Part shown: positions 34,363 through 45,449 of the stretch, piece after piece
Numbering within the stretch: the first letter of the stretch is position 1
Layout of the letters: the number at the start of each line of letters is the position of its first letter
From: Streptomyces caeruleatus
Lineage (GTDB): Bacteria; Actinomycetota; Actinomycetes; Streptomycetales; Streptomycetaceae
Assembly (NCBI RefSeq): GCF_001514235.1
Contig: NZ_KQ948924.1
Span: forward strand, 487,220 to 551,219
Length of the DNA stretch: 64,000 nt
Reading direction: 5' to 3'
Made by a program: the position numbers and the translations under genes
Notes under the pieces: model-generated
Databases searched by the model: none
What the model was told of the DNA's origin: nothing
What the model saw: only the letters and a program-made list of their open reading frames with translations

Positions 34363-35748
34363 CTAGCGGTTGGCGACCGCCTGCTTGATCAGTGTTTTCC
34401 CGAAGTCCCACATCAGCCCGCCACCGCTGTGCGCGTCGTCCATCACATCGGTGAAGGCGTCGACGAACCGGTCCACCTCCCGCTCGCCGATGATCAGCGG
34501 CGGGATCAGCTTGATCACCTCAAGGTGGTCGCCGGAGACCTGGGTGAGGATCCGGTGCCGCCGCAGCAGCGGGACGACGACCATCTGCGCGAACAGGCCC
34601 TTGCGGGCGGCCTGGAGCATGGTCCAGCGACCGCGCAGCTTCAGCGAGTCGGGCCGGCCGAACTCGATGCCGACCATGAGCCCCCGGCCACGCACGTCGG
34701 CGAGCAGTTCGTACTTGTCGGTCAGCGCGGCGAGCCGGGACCTGAGCAGTTCGCCCGTCGCCCGCGCGTTCGCGACGATCTGCTCGTTCTCCATGACGGA
34801 CAGCACGGCGAGCCCGGCCGCCATGGCCTGCGCGTTGGACCCGAAGCTCGCCGAGTGGACCAGCACCCGGTCCATGGACGAGTAGACCTTCTTGAAGATC
34901 CAGTCCTTGCCGAGGGTGGCGCCCACCGGCACATAGCCCCCGGACAGCGCCTTGGCCACACACACCAGGTCCGGCTCGACCCCGTCCTCGTGCTGGTAGG
35001 CGTAGAAGTCGCCGGTACGGCCGAGCCCTGTCTGCACCTCGTCGGCGATGAGCAGCGCCTTGTGCCGGTGCAGCAGTTCCTGGGCGGCCCGCAGATAGCC
35101 GGGCGGGGGCTCGTGCACCCCCTTGCCCTGGATCGGCTCGACGATCAGGGCGGCCACGTCGCCCTTCTTCAACTCCCGTGCCAGGGCGTCGAGATCGCCG
35201 AGCGGTACGGCCGTGTCGGGCAGCAGCGGGGCGAAGCCGTCCCGGAAGCCGGACTCGCCGTTGACGGACAGGGAACCGGTGGTCAGCCCGTGGAAGGCGT
35301 GGTCGCAGTACAGCACCCTCGGCTTCCCGGTGACGAACCGGGCGAACTTCAGCGCGGTCTCCACCGCCTCCGTGCCGCTGTTGCCGAAGAAGACCCGGTC
35401 CAGATGCGGGCTGTGCGCGAGCAGCTTCTCGGCCAGCAGTCCGGGCAGCGGCTGGCAGTCGAAGCGGGTGAGGTCGGCGAGCTGGGCGTCGAGGACGTCG
35501 TGCAGCGCCTTGCGGACGACGGGGTGGTGGCGTCCCAGGCCCATCACCCCGAACCCGGCGAGCATGTCCAGGTAGTCGTCGCCGTCCGCGTCCCAGAAGT
35601 AGGCACCCTCGGCCCGCTCGTACACCTTGTCGAAGCCGATGGTGTGCAGCATGCGCGGGAGCTGGTGGTTCAGGTACCTGCCGTGCAGCTCGTAGCGCTC
35701 GGCCCCGCGCTCGGCGAGGAGGTGGCCGAGGTCGAACTCCGTGGTCAT
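34363..35748 (-). CDS. hpnO: Class III aminotransferase, aminobacteriohopanetriol-type (HpnO)
   Basis: The 461-residue pyridoxal-phosphate enzyme shows [18 protein letters not shown], the cofactor Asp in [15 protein letters not shown] and Lys in [15 protein letters not shown]. Its place at the end of the hopanoid operon and its N-terminal [22 protein letters not shown] match HpnO, which aminates the ribosyl-derived side chain to make 35-aminobacteriohopanetriol. Its ATG overlaps the dxs stop by four bases. Confidence 0.9.
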   Translation of the reverse strand: MTTEFDLGHLLAERGAERYELHGRYLNHQLPRMLHTIGFDKVYERAEGAYFWDADGDDYLDMLAGFGVMGLGRHHPVVRKALHDVLDAQLADLTRFDCQPLPGLLAEKLLAHSPHLDRVFFGNSGTEAVETALKFARFVTGKPRVLYCDHAFHGLTTGSLSVNGESGFRDGFAPLLPDTAVPLGDLDALARELKKGDVAALIVEPIQGKGVHEPPPGYLRAAQELLHRHKALLIADEVQTGLGRTGDFYAYQHEDGVEPDLVCVAKALSGGYVPVGATLGKDWIFKKVYSSMDRVLVHSASFGSNAQAMAAGLAVLSVMENEQIVANARATGELLRSRLAALTDKYELLADVRGRGLMVGIEFGRPDSLKLRGRWTMLQAARKGLFAQMVVVPLLRRHRILTQVSGDHLEVIKLIPPLIIGEREVDRFVDAFTDVMDDAHSGGGLMWDFGKTLIKQAVANR

Positions 35749-37703
35749 TCGGCTTTCTCCTTGACTGGCGCGACGGTACGGCCGTCCTGGCCGCCGACGG
35801 CCTCTTCAGGGCCAGGCAGGCTGCCCTCGGCGTCCTTGAGGGCAAGGCTCGCGCTGATCCGTCCGGCGACCTCGACGGGTGTGAGCCCGATGTCGGCGAG
35901 CACCTCGCCGCGCTTGGCGTGCGCGAGGAACTGCTCCGGGATGCCGAACCGTCGTACGGGCACGTCGACATCGGCGTCGCCCAGCGCCAGCGCCACGGCG
36001 GCGCCCACGCCGGAGGAGCGGCTGTTGTCCTCGACGACGGCCACCAGCCGGTGCTGGGCGGCGAGAGGCGCGAGTGCGGGGTCGACGGGTTTCACCCAGC
36101 GCGGGTCGACGACGGTGCAGTCGATGCCGCGCGCCTGGAGCAGTTCGGCGGCCTGGAGGCACACCGGCGCCATCACGCCGACGGCGACCAGCAGCACCTC
36201 CGGATCGCCGGCGTCCCGGTGCAGAACGTCGAGGCCGCCCAGCCGGTCGACGGCCGGGATCGACGGGCCGACGGACTCCTTCGGGAACCGTACGAGGGTC
36301 GGCGCGTCGTCCACCGCCACGGCCTCCCGCAGCTGTGCCCGCAGCTGGTCGGCGTCGCGCGGCGCGGCGATCCGCAGCCCCGGCACGACCTGGAGGATCG
36401 ACATGTCCCACATGCCATTGTGGGAAGCCCCGTCGGCGCCCGTGACGCCGGCCCGGTCGAGCACGAACGTCACCCCGCAGCGGTGCAGCGCGACGTCCAT
36501 CAGCAGCTGGTCGAAGGCCCGGTTGAGGAAGGTGGCGTAGACGGCGACGACCGGGTGCAGCCCGCCCGTCGCGAGCCCGGCCGCCGACACCGCCGCGTGC
36601 TGCTCGGCGATCCCGACGTCCCAGACCCGGTCCGGGAACCGCTCCGCGAACTTGCCGAGCCCGACCGGGTGCAGCATGGCCGCCGTGATCGCCACGACGT
36701 CCTCCCGCTCCTCACCGATCCGCACGATCTCCTCGCCGAACACCGACGTCCAGGAGGGCCCGCCCGACGGCGCGAGCGGCTCGCAGGTCAGCGGGTCCAT
36801 CACCCCGACGGTGTGGAAGTGGTCCTCCTCGTGGGCGAGGGCGGGTTCGTAGCCGCGCCCCTTCTCCGTGAGGCAGTGGATCAGTACGGGCCCGTGGAAG
36901 CGCTTGGCCCGGCGCAGCGCCGACTCGACGGCCCCGATGTCGTGCCCGTCGATGGGGCCGACGTACTTCAGGCCCAGGTCCTCGAACATGCCCTGTGGTG
37001 CGAAGGCGTCCTTGAAGCCCTTCTTCGCGCCGTGCAGCGACTCGTAGATCGTGTGCCCGACGAGCGGGGTCCGCAGCAGTACGTCCTTGCCCCAGGCCAG
37101 CACCCGCTCGTAGCTGTCGGTCGTGCGCAGGGTCGCGAGGTGGTTGGCGAGCCCTCCGATGGTCGGGGCGTACGAGCGCTCGTTGTCGTTGACGACGATG
37201 ATCAGCGGTCGGTCCTTGGCGGCCGCGATGTTGTTGAGCGCCTCCCAGGCCATACCGCCGGTCAGCGCCCCGTCGCCGATCACCGCGACGACATGGCCCT
37301 TCTCCCCCTGTACCTCGCGGGCCTTGGCGAGGCCGTCGGCCCAGCCGAGCGCGGTGGAGGCGTGGCTGTTCTCGACGATGTCGTGCTCGGACTCCTCGCG
37401 CGAGGGGTAGCCGGACAGGCCGCCCTTGCCGCGCAGCTTGGAGAAGTCCTGACGCCCTGTCAGAAGCTTGTGTACGTAGCTCTGGTGACCGGTGTCCCAG
37501 ACGATGCGGTCGACCGGCGACTCGAAGGCCCGGTGGAGCGCGATGGAGAGTTCCACCACCCCCAGATTGGGCCCGAGATGTCCGCCGGTCCTGGCGACCG
37601 CGTGCACCAGGAACTCCCTGATCTCATGGGACAGATCACCGAGTTCCGTCTCGGACAGCGCCTTCAGGTCACGTGGTCCCCGGATGCTCTCCAGAATCGT
37701 CAC
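35745..37703 (-). CDS. dxs: 1-deoxy-D-xylulose-5-phosphate synthase
   Basis: The 652-residue thiamine-diphosphate enzyme condenses pyruvate and glyceraldehyde 3-phosphate, the first step of the MEP isoprenoid route. TPP motif GDGALTGG starts near residue 143, with a transketolase middle domain ([15 protein letters not shown]) and a C-terminal domain. The C terminus has an extra Gly/Glu-rich tail. It is likely a second, pathway-dedicated copy in addition to a housekeeping dxs elsewhere, since it sits between ispG and hpnO in the hopanoid operon. Confidence 0.94.
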   Translation of the reverse strand: MTILESIRGPRDLKALSETELGDLSHEIREFLVHAVARTGGHLGPNLGVVELSIALHRAFESPVDRIVWDTGHQSYVHKLLTGRQDFSKLRGKGGLSGYPSREESEHDIVENSHASTALGWADGLAKAREVQGEKGHVVAVIGDGALTGGMAWEALNNIAAAKDRPLIIVVNDNERSYAPTIGGLANHLATLRTTDSYERVLAWGKDVLLRTPLVGHTIYESLHGAKKGFKDAFAPQGMFEDLGLKYVGPIDGHDIGAVESALRRAKRFHGPVLIHCLTEKGRGYEPALAHEEDHFHTVGVMDPLTCEPLAPSGGPSWTSVFGEEIVRIGEEREDVVAITAAMLHPVGLGKFAERFPDRVWDVGIAEQHAAVSAAGLATGGLHPVVAVYATFLNRAFDQLLMDVALHRCGVTFVLDRAGVTGADGASHNGMWDMSILQVVPGLRIAAPRDADQLRAQLREAVAVDDAPTLVRFPKESVGPSIPAVDRLGGLDVLHRDAGDPEVLLVAVGVMAPVCLQAAELLQARGIDCTVVDPRWVKPVDPALAPLAAQHRLVAVVEDNSRSSGVGAAVALALGDADVDVPVRRFGIPEQFLAHAKRGEVLADIGLTPVEVAGRISASLALKDAEGSLPGPEEAVGGQDGRTVAPVKEKAE

Positions 37704-37734
37704 GCTCGGGCCCCCTCTCGGTCCGTGCCTTGCC

Positions 37735-38910
<1,176 letters not shown>

Positions 38911-38914
38911 GGCC

Positions 38915-39937
38915 TCACTCCCGGTTCCCGGAGACCGTCTCGCGCATCGCGCGCAGCGACTCCTTCAGCGAGCCCATGGTGGCGAGGACTGCGGTCGGCT
39001 CGTAGCCGCAGTGCGCCATGCAGTTGGCGCAGCGCGGGTCCTTGCCGCGGCCGTACTTGTCCCAGTCGGTGTCCTCGATCAGCTCCCGGTACGTGGGGAC
39101 GTATCCGTCGCTCATCAGGTAGCAGGGGCGCTGCCAGCCGAAGAGGGAGTAGTTGGGGATCGCCCAGGCGGTGCACGGGAAGTCGACCTTGCCCTCGAGG
39201 AAGTCGAGGAACAGTGGCGAGTGGTTGAGCCGCCACTTCCTGCGGTTGCCGCCCGCGAAGGCCTTCTTGAACAGCTCGCGGGTCTGCTCGACGCCGAGGA
39301 AGTGCTCCTGGTCGGGTGCCTTCTCGTAGGCGTAGGCGGGCGAGATCATCATCTCGTCGACCTTGAGGTCGTCGTTGAGGTAGTTGAGCACCTCGATGAT
39401 GGTCTGCGGGGTGTCGGTGTTGAAGAAGGTCGAGTTGGTGGTGACTCGGAAGCCGCGCCGCTTGGCCTCCTTGATCGCCTCCACGGCCTCGTCGAACACG
39501 CCCTCCTTGGCCACCGACTCGTCGTGGCGCTCGCGCAGGCCGTCGATGTGCACGGCGAAGGCGAAGTAGGGCGAGGGCGTGAACTTGTCCATCTTCTTGC
39601 GCAGCAGCATGGCGTTGGTGCACAGGAAGACGTACTTCCGCTTGGCCACCAACTGCCGCACGATCTCGTCGATCTGCGGGTGCATCAGGGGTTCGCCGCC
39701 GGCGATGGACACCATCGGCGCACCGGATTCGAGCACGGCCCCGACTGCCTGGGCCACCGGCATGCGCTGCTTCAGGACTCCGGCCGGGTGCTGGATCTTG
39801 CCGCAACCCTCGCACTTGAGGTTGCAGGCGAAGAGCGGTTCCAGCTCGACGATCAGCGGGAACTTGTCACGCCTGCGAAGCTTCTGTTCGGCCAAGTAAG
39901 TAGCGACCTTGATGGACTGACGCAGCGGCATGGCCAT
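38915..39937 (-). CDS. hpnH: Adenosyl-hopene transferase, radical SAM (HpnH)
   Basis: The 340-residue radical SAM protein carries CNLKCEGCG (CxxxCxxC) for the [4Fe-4S] cluster, [13 protein letters not shown], and a C-terminal cysteine-rich stretch ([12 protein letters not shown]). It joins 5'-deoxyadenosyl to hopene, making adenosylhopane. ATG 39937 is chosen for AGGAGGTGAGCC eight bases upstream, within the end of hpnG. Confidence 0.94.
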   Translation of the reverse strand: MAMPLRQSIKVATYLAEQKLRRRDKFPLIVELEPLFACNLKCEGCGKIQHPAGVLKQRMPVAQAVGAVLESGAPMVSIAGGEPLMHPQIDEIVRQLVAKRKYVFLCTNAMLLRKKMDKFTPSPYFAFAVHIDGLRERHDESVAKEGVFDEAVEAIKEAKRRGFRVTTNSTFFNTDTPQTIIEVLNYLNDDLKVDEMMISPAYAYEKAPDQEHFLGVEQTRELFKKAFAGGNRRKWRLNHSPLFLDFLEGKVDFPCTAWAIPNYSLFGWQRPCYLMSDGYVPTYRELIEDTDWDKYGRGKDPRCANCMAHCGYEPTAVLATMGSLKESLRAMRETVSGNRE

Positions 39938-39942
39938 CTGGC

Positions 39943-40584
39943 TCACCTCCTGGGGAGCAGCAAAGAACGGTGCCATTCGTAGAATGCGGGTAGAACGACA
40001 CGAAGGACGCGGAAAGCCGATATTCCACCGCGCAACGTGCCGATCCGGACGAGTTCATGTTCTGGAGCGTCCACGACCACCCGGACGGCCGCAACCGGGC
40101 GCTCGCCCGCGCGTACGGCGCTCAGGAGCGTGGCCGCCGACTCCATGTCGACCGCGATTGCGCCGGTCGTGAGCAGATCGGACCGCTCCTGACCTCGGAT
40201 GATGTGATCCGAGCCGGTGAGCGGTCCGGTGTGGACGGTGCGGCCGGGGACGGCACGCCTGAGTTCTTTGACGAGTAGGTCGGTTCCGACGCACGGAACG
40301 GTTCCCGCCGGATCCCGGGTTTCCTCGGCGACCACCAGGTCACCGGGGTGCATCCCGGGGGCGAGCCCCGCGCAGAAGCCCGTGGCGAGCACGGCGGCCC
40401 CGCTGAGGGCCGGGTCGGCCAGCATCCGGGTGACGGAGCGTTCCGCCGCCCGGGGTCCCATGCCGGTCCGTAGGACGGTCACCGGCCCGTCGGCCCCGCC
40501 GCGGTCACCGGCGCGCAGGGCGAACTGCTCGATGCCGAGCGCGCAGGCGATCAGCAGCGGGGCCGGGGCGGGCTCTGGGCTCAT
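39943..40584 (-). CDS. hpnG: Hopanoid nucleosidase/phosphorylase (HpnG)
   Basis: The 213-residue protein resembles the purine-nucleoside phosphorylase/MTA nucleosidase fold: TGMGPRAAERSV, VLATGFCAGLAPGMHPGDLVVA and AVDMESAATL. In the pathway it releases adenine from adenosylhopane to give a ribosylhopane. Its start overlaps the shc stop (TGATG). This enzyme diverges from metabolic nucleosidases and is identified mainly by location and these motifs. Confidence 0.88.
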   Translation of the reverse strand: MSPEPAPAPLLIACALGIEQFALRAGDRGGADGPVTVLRTGMGPRAAERSVTRMLADPALSGAAVLATGFCAGLAPGMHPGDLVVAEETRDPAGTVPCVGTDLLVKELRRAVPGRTVHTGPLTGSDHIIRGQERSDLLTTGAIAVDMESAATLLSAVRAGERPVAAVRVVVDAPEHELVRIGTLRGGISAFRVLRVVLPAFYEWHRSLLLPRR

Positions 40585-42599
40585 CAGCTCCCCTTGACCT
40601 CGGCGAGAGCCGCACCGGCCTTGTCGGCGAAGGGCTCTCCGTGGACGTACCGGCCGAGTGCGGTGAGCGGGAAGACCTGACGGTAGAGGTGGTAGTTGAT
40701 CGAGAAGTCCCAGGGGAAGCCGGTGCCCGTGAAGTACGGCTCGTCCCAGGAGCCGTCCTCCCGCTGGGTGGCCGCGAGCCACTCGATGCCGCGCTCGACG
40801 GCCTTGGACTCCTTCTCCCCCGCCGCCAGCAGCGCCATCAGCGCCCACGCGGTCTGCGAGGCGGTGGAGGCGCCCCTGCCGCTCCACTCCTTGACGTACT
40901 TGTAGGAGCGCAGGTCCTCGCCCCAGCCGCCGTCGTCGTTCTGGACGGACTCCAGCCAGGCCACCGCGCGGCGGATCGCCGGGTGCGAGCCGGGGAAACC
41001 GGCCGCCACCAGGGCGGGTACGACCGACCCGGTGCCGTAGACGTAGTTGACGCCCCAGCGTCCGAACCACGAGCCGTCCGGCTCCTGCTCGGCGAGCAGC
41101 CACTGGATGCCGCGCCGGGTGCGCGGGTCGTGGGCCAGGCCCTCGACCGCGAGCATCTCGACGACGTGCGCGGTGACGTCCGCCGACGGCGGGTCGATGA
41201 CCTCGCCGAAGTCACAGAACGGGAGCCGGTTGGGGAACGGGCTGGTGTTGTCGACGTCGAAGGCGCCCCAGGCCCCGTTCTTCGACTGCATCCCGAGGTT
41301 CCAGCGCACCCCGCGCCCGATGGCCCTCTCGACGCGCTCCGGGTCGTGGTGCTTGACCCGGCGCAGTGCGAGGACGACCTCGGCGGTGTCGTCGATGTCG
41401 GGGTAGTTGTCGTTGTGGAACTCGAACGCCCAGCCGCCGGGCGGCAGTTGGGGTCGCTTGACCGCCCAGTCGCCGGGCCGGACGATCTCCTCGCCCAGCA
41501 TCCAGTCGGCGGCCTTGACGAGCTGCGGATGATCGGCCGGCACCCCGGCGTCCACGAGCGCGATGGTCGCGAGGCAGGTGTCCCAGACCGGCGACTGGCA
41601 CGCCTCGATCATCCGCGCCCCGTCCTCTCGCCACACGGCGAAACGGTCCAGCGACGCCAGCCCCTCGCGCATGACGGGGTGTTCGAGGTCGTAGCCGAGC
41701 AGATGCAGGGCGATGATCGAGTACACCGCCGGCGGCTGGATGCCGCCCCAGCACCCGTCGTTCTCCTGCCGCTCGATGATCCAGCGGGCGGCGGCGTTCA
41801 TGGCGGCTCTGCGCAGCCTGCGCGGAGCGACCTTGCGCAGCTGGTGCAGTGCCTTGTCGAGCCGCTGGAAGGCCCCGTCCCAACTCGCGGCCGGGGCAAG
41901 GGGCTTGGGCGGGTTGGGGTCGGCGGGATCGGTGTGCAGTTCGTCGAGCGGGAAGGGCGCGGGCCGTACCGGGCGCTTCGCGGAGACGATCGTCAGCGGG
42001 ACGATGGTCTGCCGGGCCCAGCAGCCGAAGTCGTAGATGTTGAGCGGCACCCACTTGGGGAAGTAGATGAGCTCCGGCGGGAGTTCGGGCAGGTCCTCCC
42101 ACTTCCACCAGCCGAACAGGGCCAGCCAGATCCGGGTGAACACCCGGGAGGCGGCGATCCCGCCCCGCTCACGGATCCACGCCGACGCCCTGGCCATGTG
42201 CGGTGCGTCCGGCGCGTCGCCGGCCAGCCGGAGGGCGACGTACGCCTCGACGGTGGCGGAGAGTTCGCCCGGACCGCCGTAGAAGGTGGCCCAGGCGCCG
42301 TCCCGGCGCTGCTCACCGCGGATGAAGAGCGCGGCGGCCCGGGTGGTCTTCTCGTCGCGGATCCCCAGGAACTGACGGAGCAGCAGGTCCTCGGCGTCCA
42401 TGGTGACGTTCGTCTCGAGGTCGCCCTTCCACCAGCCCTGGGCGTCCTGCTGCGTCAGCAGAAAGTCGGTGGCGCGCCGAACCGCGCGCTGGGCGGCCTC
42501 GTGCACCCCGGCCGCCACGGGGGTCTCACTGTCGGTGTCGCTGGCCGCGGCTGCCCGGGGCGGGAGAGCCCCGGTGCTTCCGTCGGTCGTCGCTGTCAT
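40584..42599 (-). CDS. shc: Squalene-hopene cyclase
   Basis: The 671-residue triterpene cyclase has the catalytic DIDDTAE motif (about residues 400-406) and many QW repeats such as QDAQGWW, QENDGCWGG and QNDDGGWG. It cyclises squalene to hopene at the membrane. ATG 42599 (MTATTDGS) has GAAGGGGAAG just upstream; an extension to 42677 is possible. It lies about 140 bases after the polyprenyl synthase end, the largest gap within the operon, which could hold an internal promoter. Confidence 0.95.
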   Translation of the reverse strand: MTATTDGSTGALPPRAAAASDTDSETPVAAGVHEAAQRAVRRATDFLLTQQDAQGWWKGDLETNVTMDAEDLLLRQFLGIRDEKTTRAAALFIRGEQRRDGAWATFYGGPGELSATVEAYVALRLAGDAPDAPHMARASAWIRERGGIAASRVFTRIWLALFGWWKWEDLPELPPELIYFPKWVPLNIYDFGCWARQTIVPLTIVSAKRPVRPAPFPLDELHTDPADPNPPKPLAPAASWDGAFQRLDKALHQLRKVAPRRLRRAAMNAAARWIIERQENDGCWGGIQPPAVYSIIALHLLGYDLEHPVMREGLASLDRFAVWREDGARMIEACQSPVWDTCLATIALVDAGVPADHPQLVKAADWMLGEEIVRPGDWAVKRPQLPPGGWAFEFHNDNYPDIDDTAEVVLALRRVKHHDPERVERAIGRGVRWNLGMQSKNGAWGAFDVDNTSPFPNRLPFCDFGEVIDPPSADVTAHVVEMLAVEGLAHDPRTRRGIQWLLAEQEPDGSWFGRWGVNYVYGTGSVVPALVAAGFPGSHPAIRRAVAWLESVQNDDGGWGEDLRSYKYVKEWSGRGASTASQTAWALMALLAAGEKESKAVERGIEWLAATQREDGSWDEPYFTGTGFPWDFSINYHLYRQVFPLTALGRYVHGEPFADKAGAALAEVKGS

Positions 42600-42742
42600 G
42601 GCTTCCCCTTCGTGCAGTGCTCCTGGAGTTGCGTCTGCTGTGGGTCCGCCGTCGGCCGGTGTGCTGGTTCCCACCACACCGGCCGGCGACTACGCGAGGG
42701 CTATTCGACCGATACTGATCATCTCTTTTCGCCCGTTGGTGC

Positions 42743-43879
42743 TCATCTCTTCCGTACGACGACGAAGTCGGCGAGCGCCGTGAACCGCGCCCGCACCCGG
42801 TCGGGCATGTCGACGGCGTCGAGCGCGTCGACGGCGACGGCGTGCTGACGGCGTGCCTCGTCGGCGGTCCACTCGCGGCCGCCCGCCTCCTCGATGAGGG
42901 CGGCGCGGGCCGCGAACTCCGCCTCGGAGAAGTTCTCGAAGTCGCTGCTCTTGGCGTCGGCGGCGAGCATCTCGCCGAGCCGCTCGGAGGCGGAGCCGCC
43001 CGCAGCGAGCGCGGCCACGACCGGCAGGGACTTCTTGCGTTGGCGCAGGTCGCTCCAGGTCTGCTTGCCGGTGGAGTCCGGGTCGCCCCAGATGCCGAGG
43101 AGGTCGTCGACGGCCTGGAAGGCGAGGCCCAGGTGGTAGCCGTACTTCTCCAGGGTGTCGGCGGTGCGGTCGTCCGCGCCGCCCAGCACCGCGCCGATGG
43201 AGCTGGCGCAGGCGAGCAGGGCGCCGGTCTTGTTGCCCTCCATCTCCAGGCACTCCTCGACGCTGACCCGGTCGCGGTGCTCGTAGGAGATGTCCTGCGC
43301 CTGGCCGTCGATCAGGGCGCGGGTGGCGGTGGTCAGACGGCGGGTGGCGCGGCCGGCCTCGGCGGTGCCGAGCTCCAGCAGGACCTCGTTGGCGAGGGCG
43401 AACAGGGCGTCGCCGACGAGGATGGCCTGGGCCGGGCCGTGCACCTTCCACACCGTGTCGCGGTGGCGGCGCTGTTCGTCGCCGTCCATCAGGTCGTCGT
43501 GGAGCAGGGAGAAGTTGTGGACCAGTTCGACGGCGACGGCGCCGGGGATGCCGACCTCGGGCGTGGCGCCGGTGACCTCGGCGGAGAGCACCGCCAGGGC
43601 AGGGCGTACGGCCTTGCCGCCGTCGCCGGCCGTGGGCTTGCCGTCGGCGTCGATCCAGCCGAAGTGGTAGGCGGAAACGGTGTCCATGGGAGCGGCCAGG
43701 CGGTCGATCGCCGCCCGCAGTACCGGTGTGGCCAGGGTCCTCCCGCGCTCCAGGAGCGCGGCCACGTCCACCGCGGTCTCTCGAGCGGCCTTCTCGGCCG
43801 GGGGCACAGTGGGCACGGTCTCTCCTCTTGTTGCGGTACCGGGGGTGCGGGGGCCTGCCGCCGGGCGCTGGTTCAGCAT
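42743..43879 (-). CDS. Polyprenyl diphosphate synthase of the hopanoid operon
   Basis: The 378-residue prenyl synthase has the first Asp-rich motif LLHDDLMDGD and a second, QAVDDLLGIWGDP, whose final position is not the classic DDxxD. It probably makes farnesyl diphosphate for squalene; the Asp-rich context (no bulky residue directly before it that I can weigh) does not fix chain length. ATG 43879 shares one base with the hpnE stop, and a GAGGAGG lies before it; GTG 43882 is an alternative. Confidence 0.92.
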   Translation of the reverse strand: MLNQRPAAGPRTPGTATRGETVPTVPPAEKAARETAVDVAALLERGRTLATPVLRAAIDRLAAPMDTVSAYHFGWIDADGKPTAGDGGKAVRPALAVLSAEVTGATPEVGIPGAVAVELVHNFSLLHDDLMDGDEQRRHRDTVWKVHGPAQAILVGDALFALANEVLLELGTAEAGRATRRLTTATRALIDGQAQDISYEHRDRVSVEECLEMEGNKTGALLACASSIGAVLGGADDRTADTLEKYGYHLGLAFQAVDDLLGIWGDPDSTGKQTWSDLRQRKKSLPVVAALAAGGSASERLGEMLAADAKSSDFENFSEAEFAARAALIEEAGGREWTADEARRQHAVAVDALDAVDMPDRVRARFTALADFVVVRKR

Positions 43880-45309
43880 CACGCCGCCTCCTCGACATCG
43901 AAGAGGTGACGGGGGCGGGGCCGGCCCAGAGCGCCCAGCGCGGCTTCGGCCGCGCTCACGCCACTGCGGACCGCACTCTCCATGGTCGCGGGCCACCCAG
44001 TGGCGGTCCACGCTCCGGCCAGCCAGAGGCCGGGTGCCTTGGTACGGGCGTCGGGCCGCAGCCGCCCGACGCCGGGGGTGGGAGCGAACGTCGCCGTACG
44101 CTCCCTGGTCACGAAGAAGTCCTTCACCCGAGCACCGCGCGCCCTGGGCAACAGCCGCTCCAGCTCCGGCAGATACCGCTCGCGCAGCCCGGCGACCGGC
44201 TCGTCGATCTCGTCCTGCGCGGCCGACTGGGACAGCGCGAGGTACTGCCCTTCCCTGAGCCCGGAGGCGTCGGTCCGGTCGAACACCCACTGCACCGGGG
44301 TACCGAGCGCCGCGAAGAACGGGCTGCTGAGCACCTTGCGGTCGTACACGACATGGACGTTGAGGATCGGCGCGGTGCCGATCTCCAGCAGTCGTTCCGG
44401 GGCGTCGAGGGCACCCTCGGGCAGCAGGTCGTAGGCCTCGCGCTGGGCCACGGCGAGCACGACCGCGTCCGCCCGCAGCGTCTCGCCGGGAACCTGGACG
44501 CTCCAACGTCCGTTCTCGTCAGGGGAGATGGAGGTGACGCGTGTACGGACCTCGGTACGCACGCCCGCGGAGTCGAGCGCCTTGCGGGCCAGCCGGTCGT
44601 GCAGTTCGCCCAGCGGGACATGCGCCCAGCCGATGTCGGCCGCGCCCGGGTCGGACAGCAGACCGGTCTTGAACACCATCGCGGCGAGCCCCAGCGAGGC
44701 GTCACCCGCGACCGCGTTGAGGGTGGCGACCCCGACCAGGTCCCACAGGGCCTCGACGGCACGCGCCGACTGGCCGTGCGCGGTCAGCCAGCTGCCGAAG
44801 TCGGTTGCGTCCAGGCTCGGATCGGCGAGGTCGAGCCCCTGGAGCGCGAGCGCGGCACGCCCGACCTTCGCGCGATCGGCCAGCGACAGATGCGGATATG
44901 TCGCCAGGCTCCGGCCCAGGTGCAGCGGTACGGGCAGCGCGTCGCGCCGCAGCCTGCCGAGCCGGCGGCCCACGGGCCGCGCCAGGTCGACCACGGGTAC
45001 GTCGAGACGGTCCTGCAGCGGTGCCAGCGCCGTGCCCTCGATACGGTCGAGGAACCAGCGGTAGGCGGTGCAACAGCGCAGATAGACGTGCTGTCCGTTG
45101 TCGACGGTCAGGTCGCCGCGCTGGAAGGAGAAGGCCAGGCCCCCCAGTCTCGGCCGGCCCTCGACCAGGGTGACGCGCACTCCGGCGTCGGCCAGCGCGA
45201 GCGCGGCGGTGATGCCGGCGAGCCCGCCGCCGACCACGACGGCGTCCTTCCCGGCACCGTCTCCCGGGATGTCCGCGAGCGACCCCTCCGGTCGCGTGCC
45301 GTCGGTCAT
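43879..45309 (-). CDS. hpnE: Hydroxysqualene dehydroxylase (HpnE)
   Basis: The 476-residue FAD-dependent amine-oxidase-fold protein has the N-terminal VVGGGLAGITAALALADAG and the C-terminal WLAGAWTATGWPATMESAVRSG. In the HpnCDE route it reduces hydroxysqualene to squalene. It overlaps the 47-residue upstream ORF by four bases and the downstream prenyl synthase by one base. Confidence 0.93.
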   Translation of the reverse strand: MTDGTRPEGSLADIPGDGAGKDAVVVGGGLAGITAALALADAGVRVTLVEGRPRLGGLAFSFQRGDLTVDNGQHVYLRCCTAYRWFLDRIEGTALAPLQDRLDVPVVDLARPVGRRLGRLRRDALPVPLHLGRSLATYPHLSLADRAKVGRAALALQGLDLADPSLDATDFGSWLTAHGQSARAVEALWDLVGVATLNAVAGDASLGLAAMVFKTGLLSDPGAADIGWAHVPLGELHDRLARKALDSAGVRTEVRTRVTSISPDENGRWSVQVPGETLRADAVVLAVAQREAYDLLPEGALDAPERLLEIGTAPILNVHVVYDRKVLSSPFFAALGTPVQWVFDRTDASGLREGQYLALSQSAAQDEIDEPVAGLRERYLPELERLLPRARGARVKDFFVTRERTATFAPTPGVGRLRPDARTKAPGLWLAGAWTATGWPATMESAVRSGVSAAEAALGALGRPRPRHLFDVEEAA

Positions 45310-45449
45310 CGTGCACCCTCCCCAGCGCGACCGCCGTGCCGGTACTTGAACGGTGCACGGCCGGTCGTCTCAGTCAGGGACGCGACCCGGCAGCGGAGGG
45401 TTGCCCGCCGCTTTTCGCCGGTGGCATCACCTTGGGCCGGAATGTCCAT
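45306..45449 (-). CDS. 47-aa hypothetical protein (DUF6380-like) between hpnD and hpnE
   Basis: This short ORF reads MDIPAQGDATGEKRRATLRC and ends GRAGEGAR. Its start is TGATG-coupled to the hpnD stop and its stop is ATGA-coupled to the hpnE start, and the hpnE Shine-Dalgarno (GGGGAGGG) is inside it. The sequence resembles remembered Streptomyces DUF6380 proteins. It is basic, soluble and has no cysteine pair or membrane segment. It could be a small partner of the squalene enzymes or just a coupling ORF. Confidence 0.75.
   Translation of the reverse strand: MDIPAQGDATGEKRRATLRCRVASLTETTGRAPFKYRHGGRAGEGAR

Noticed and set aside
42600..42677. 26-residue N-terminal extension of squalene-hopene cyclase
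   Set aside because: Weak ribosome site and low-complexity sequence; the ATG at 42599 has a good Shine-Dalgarno.
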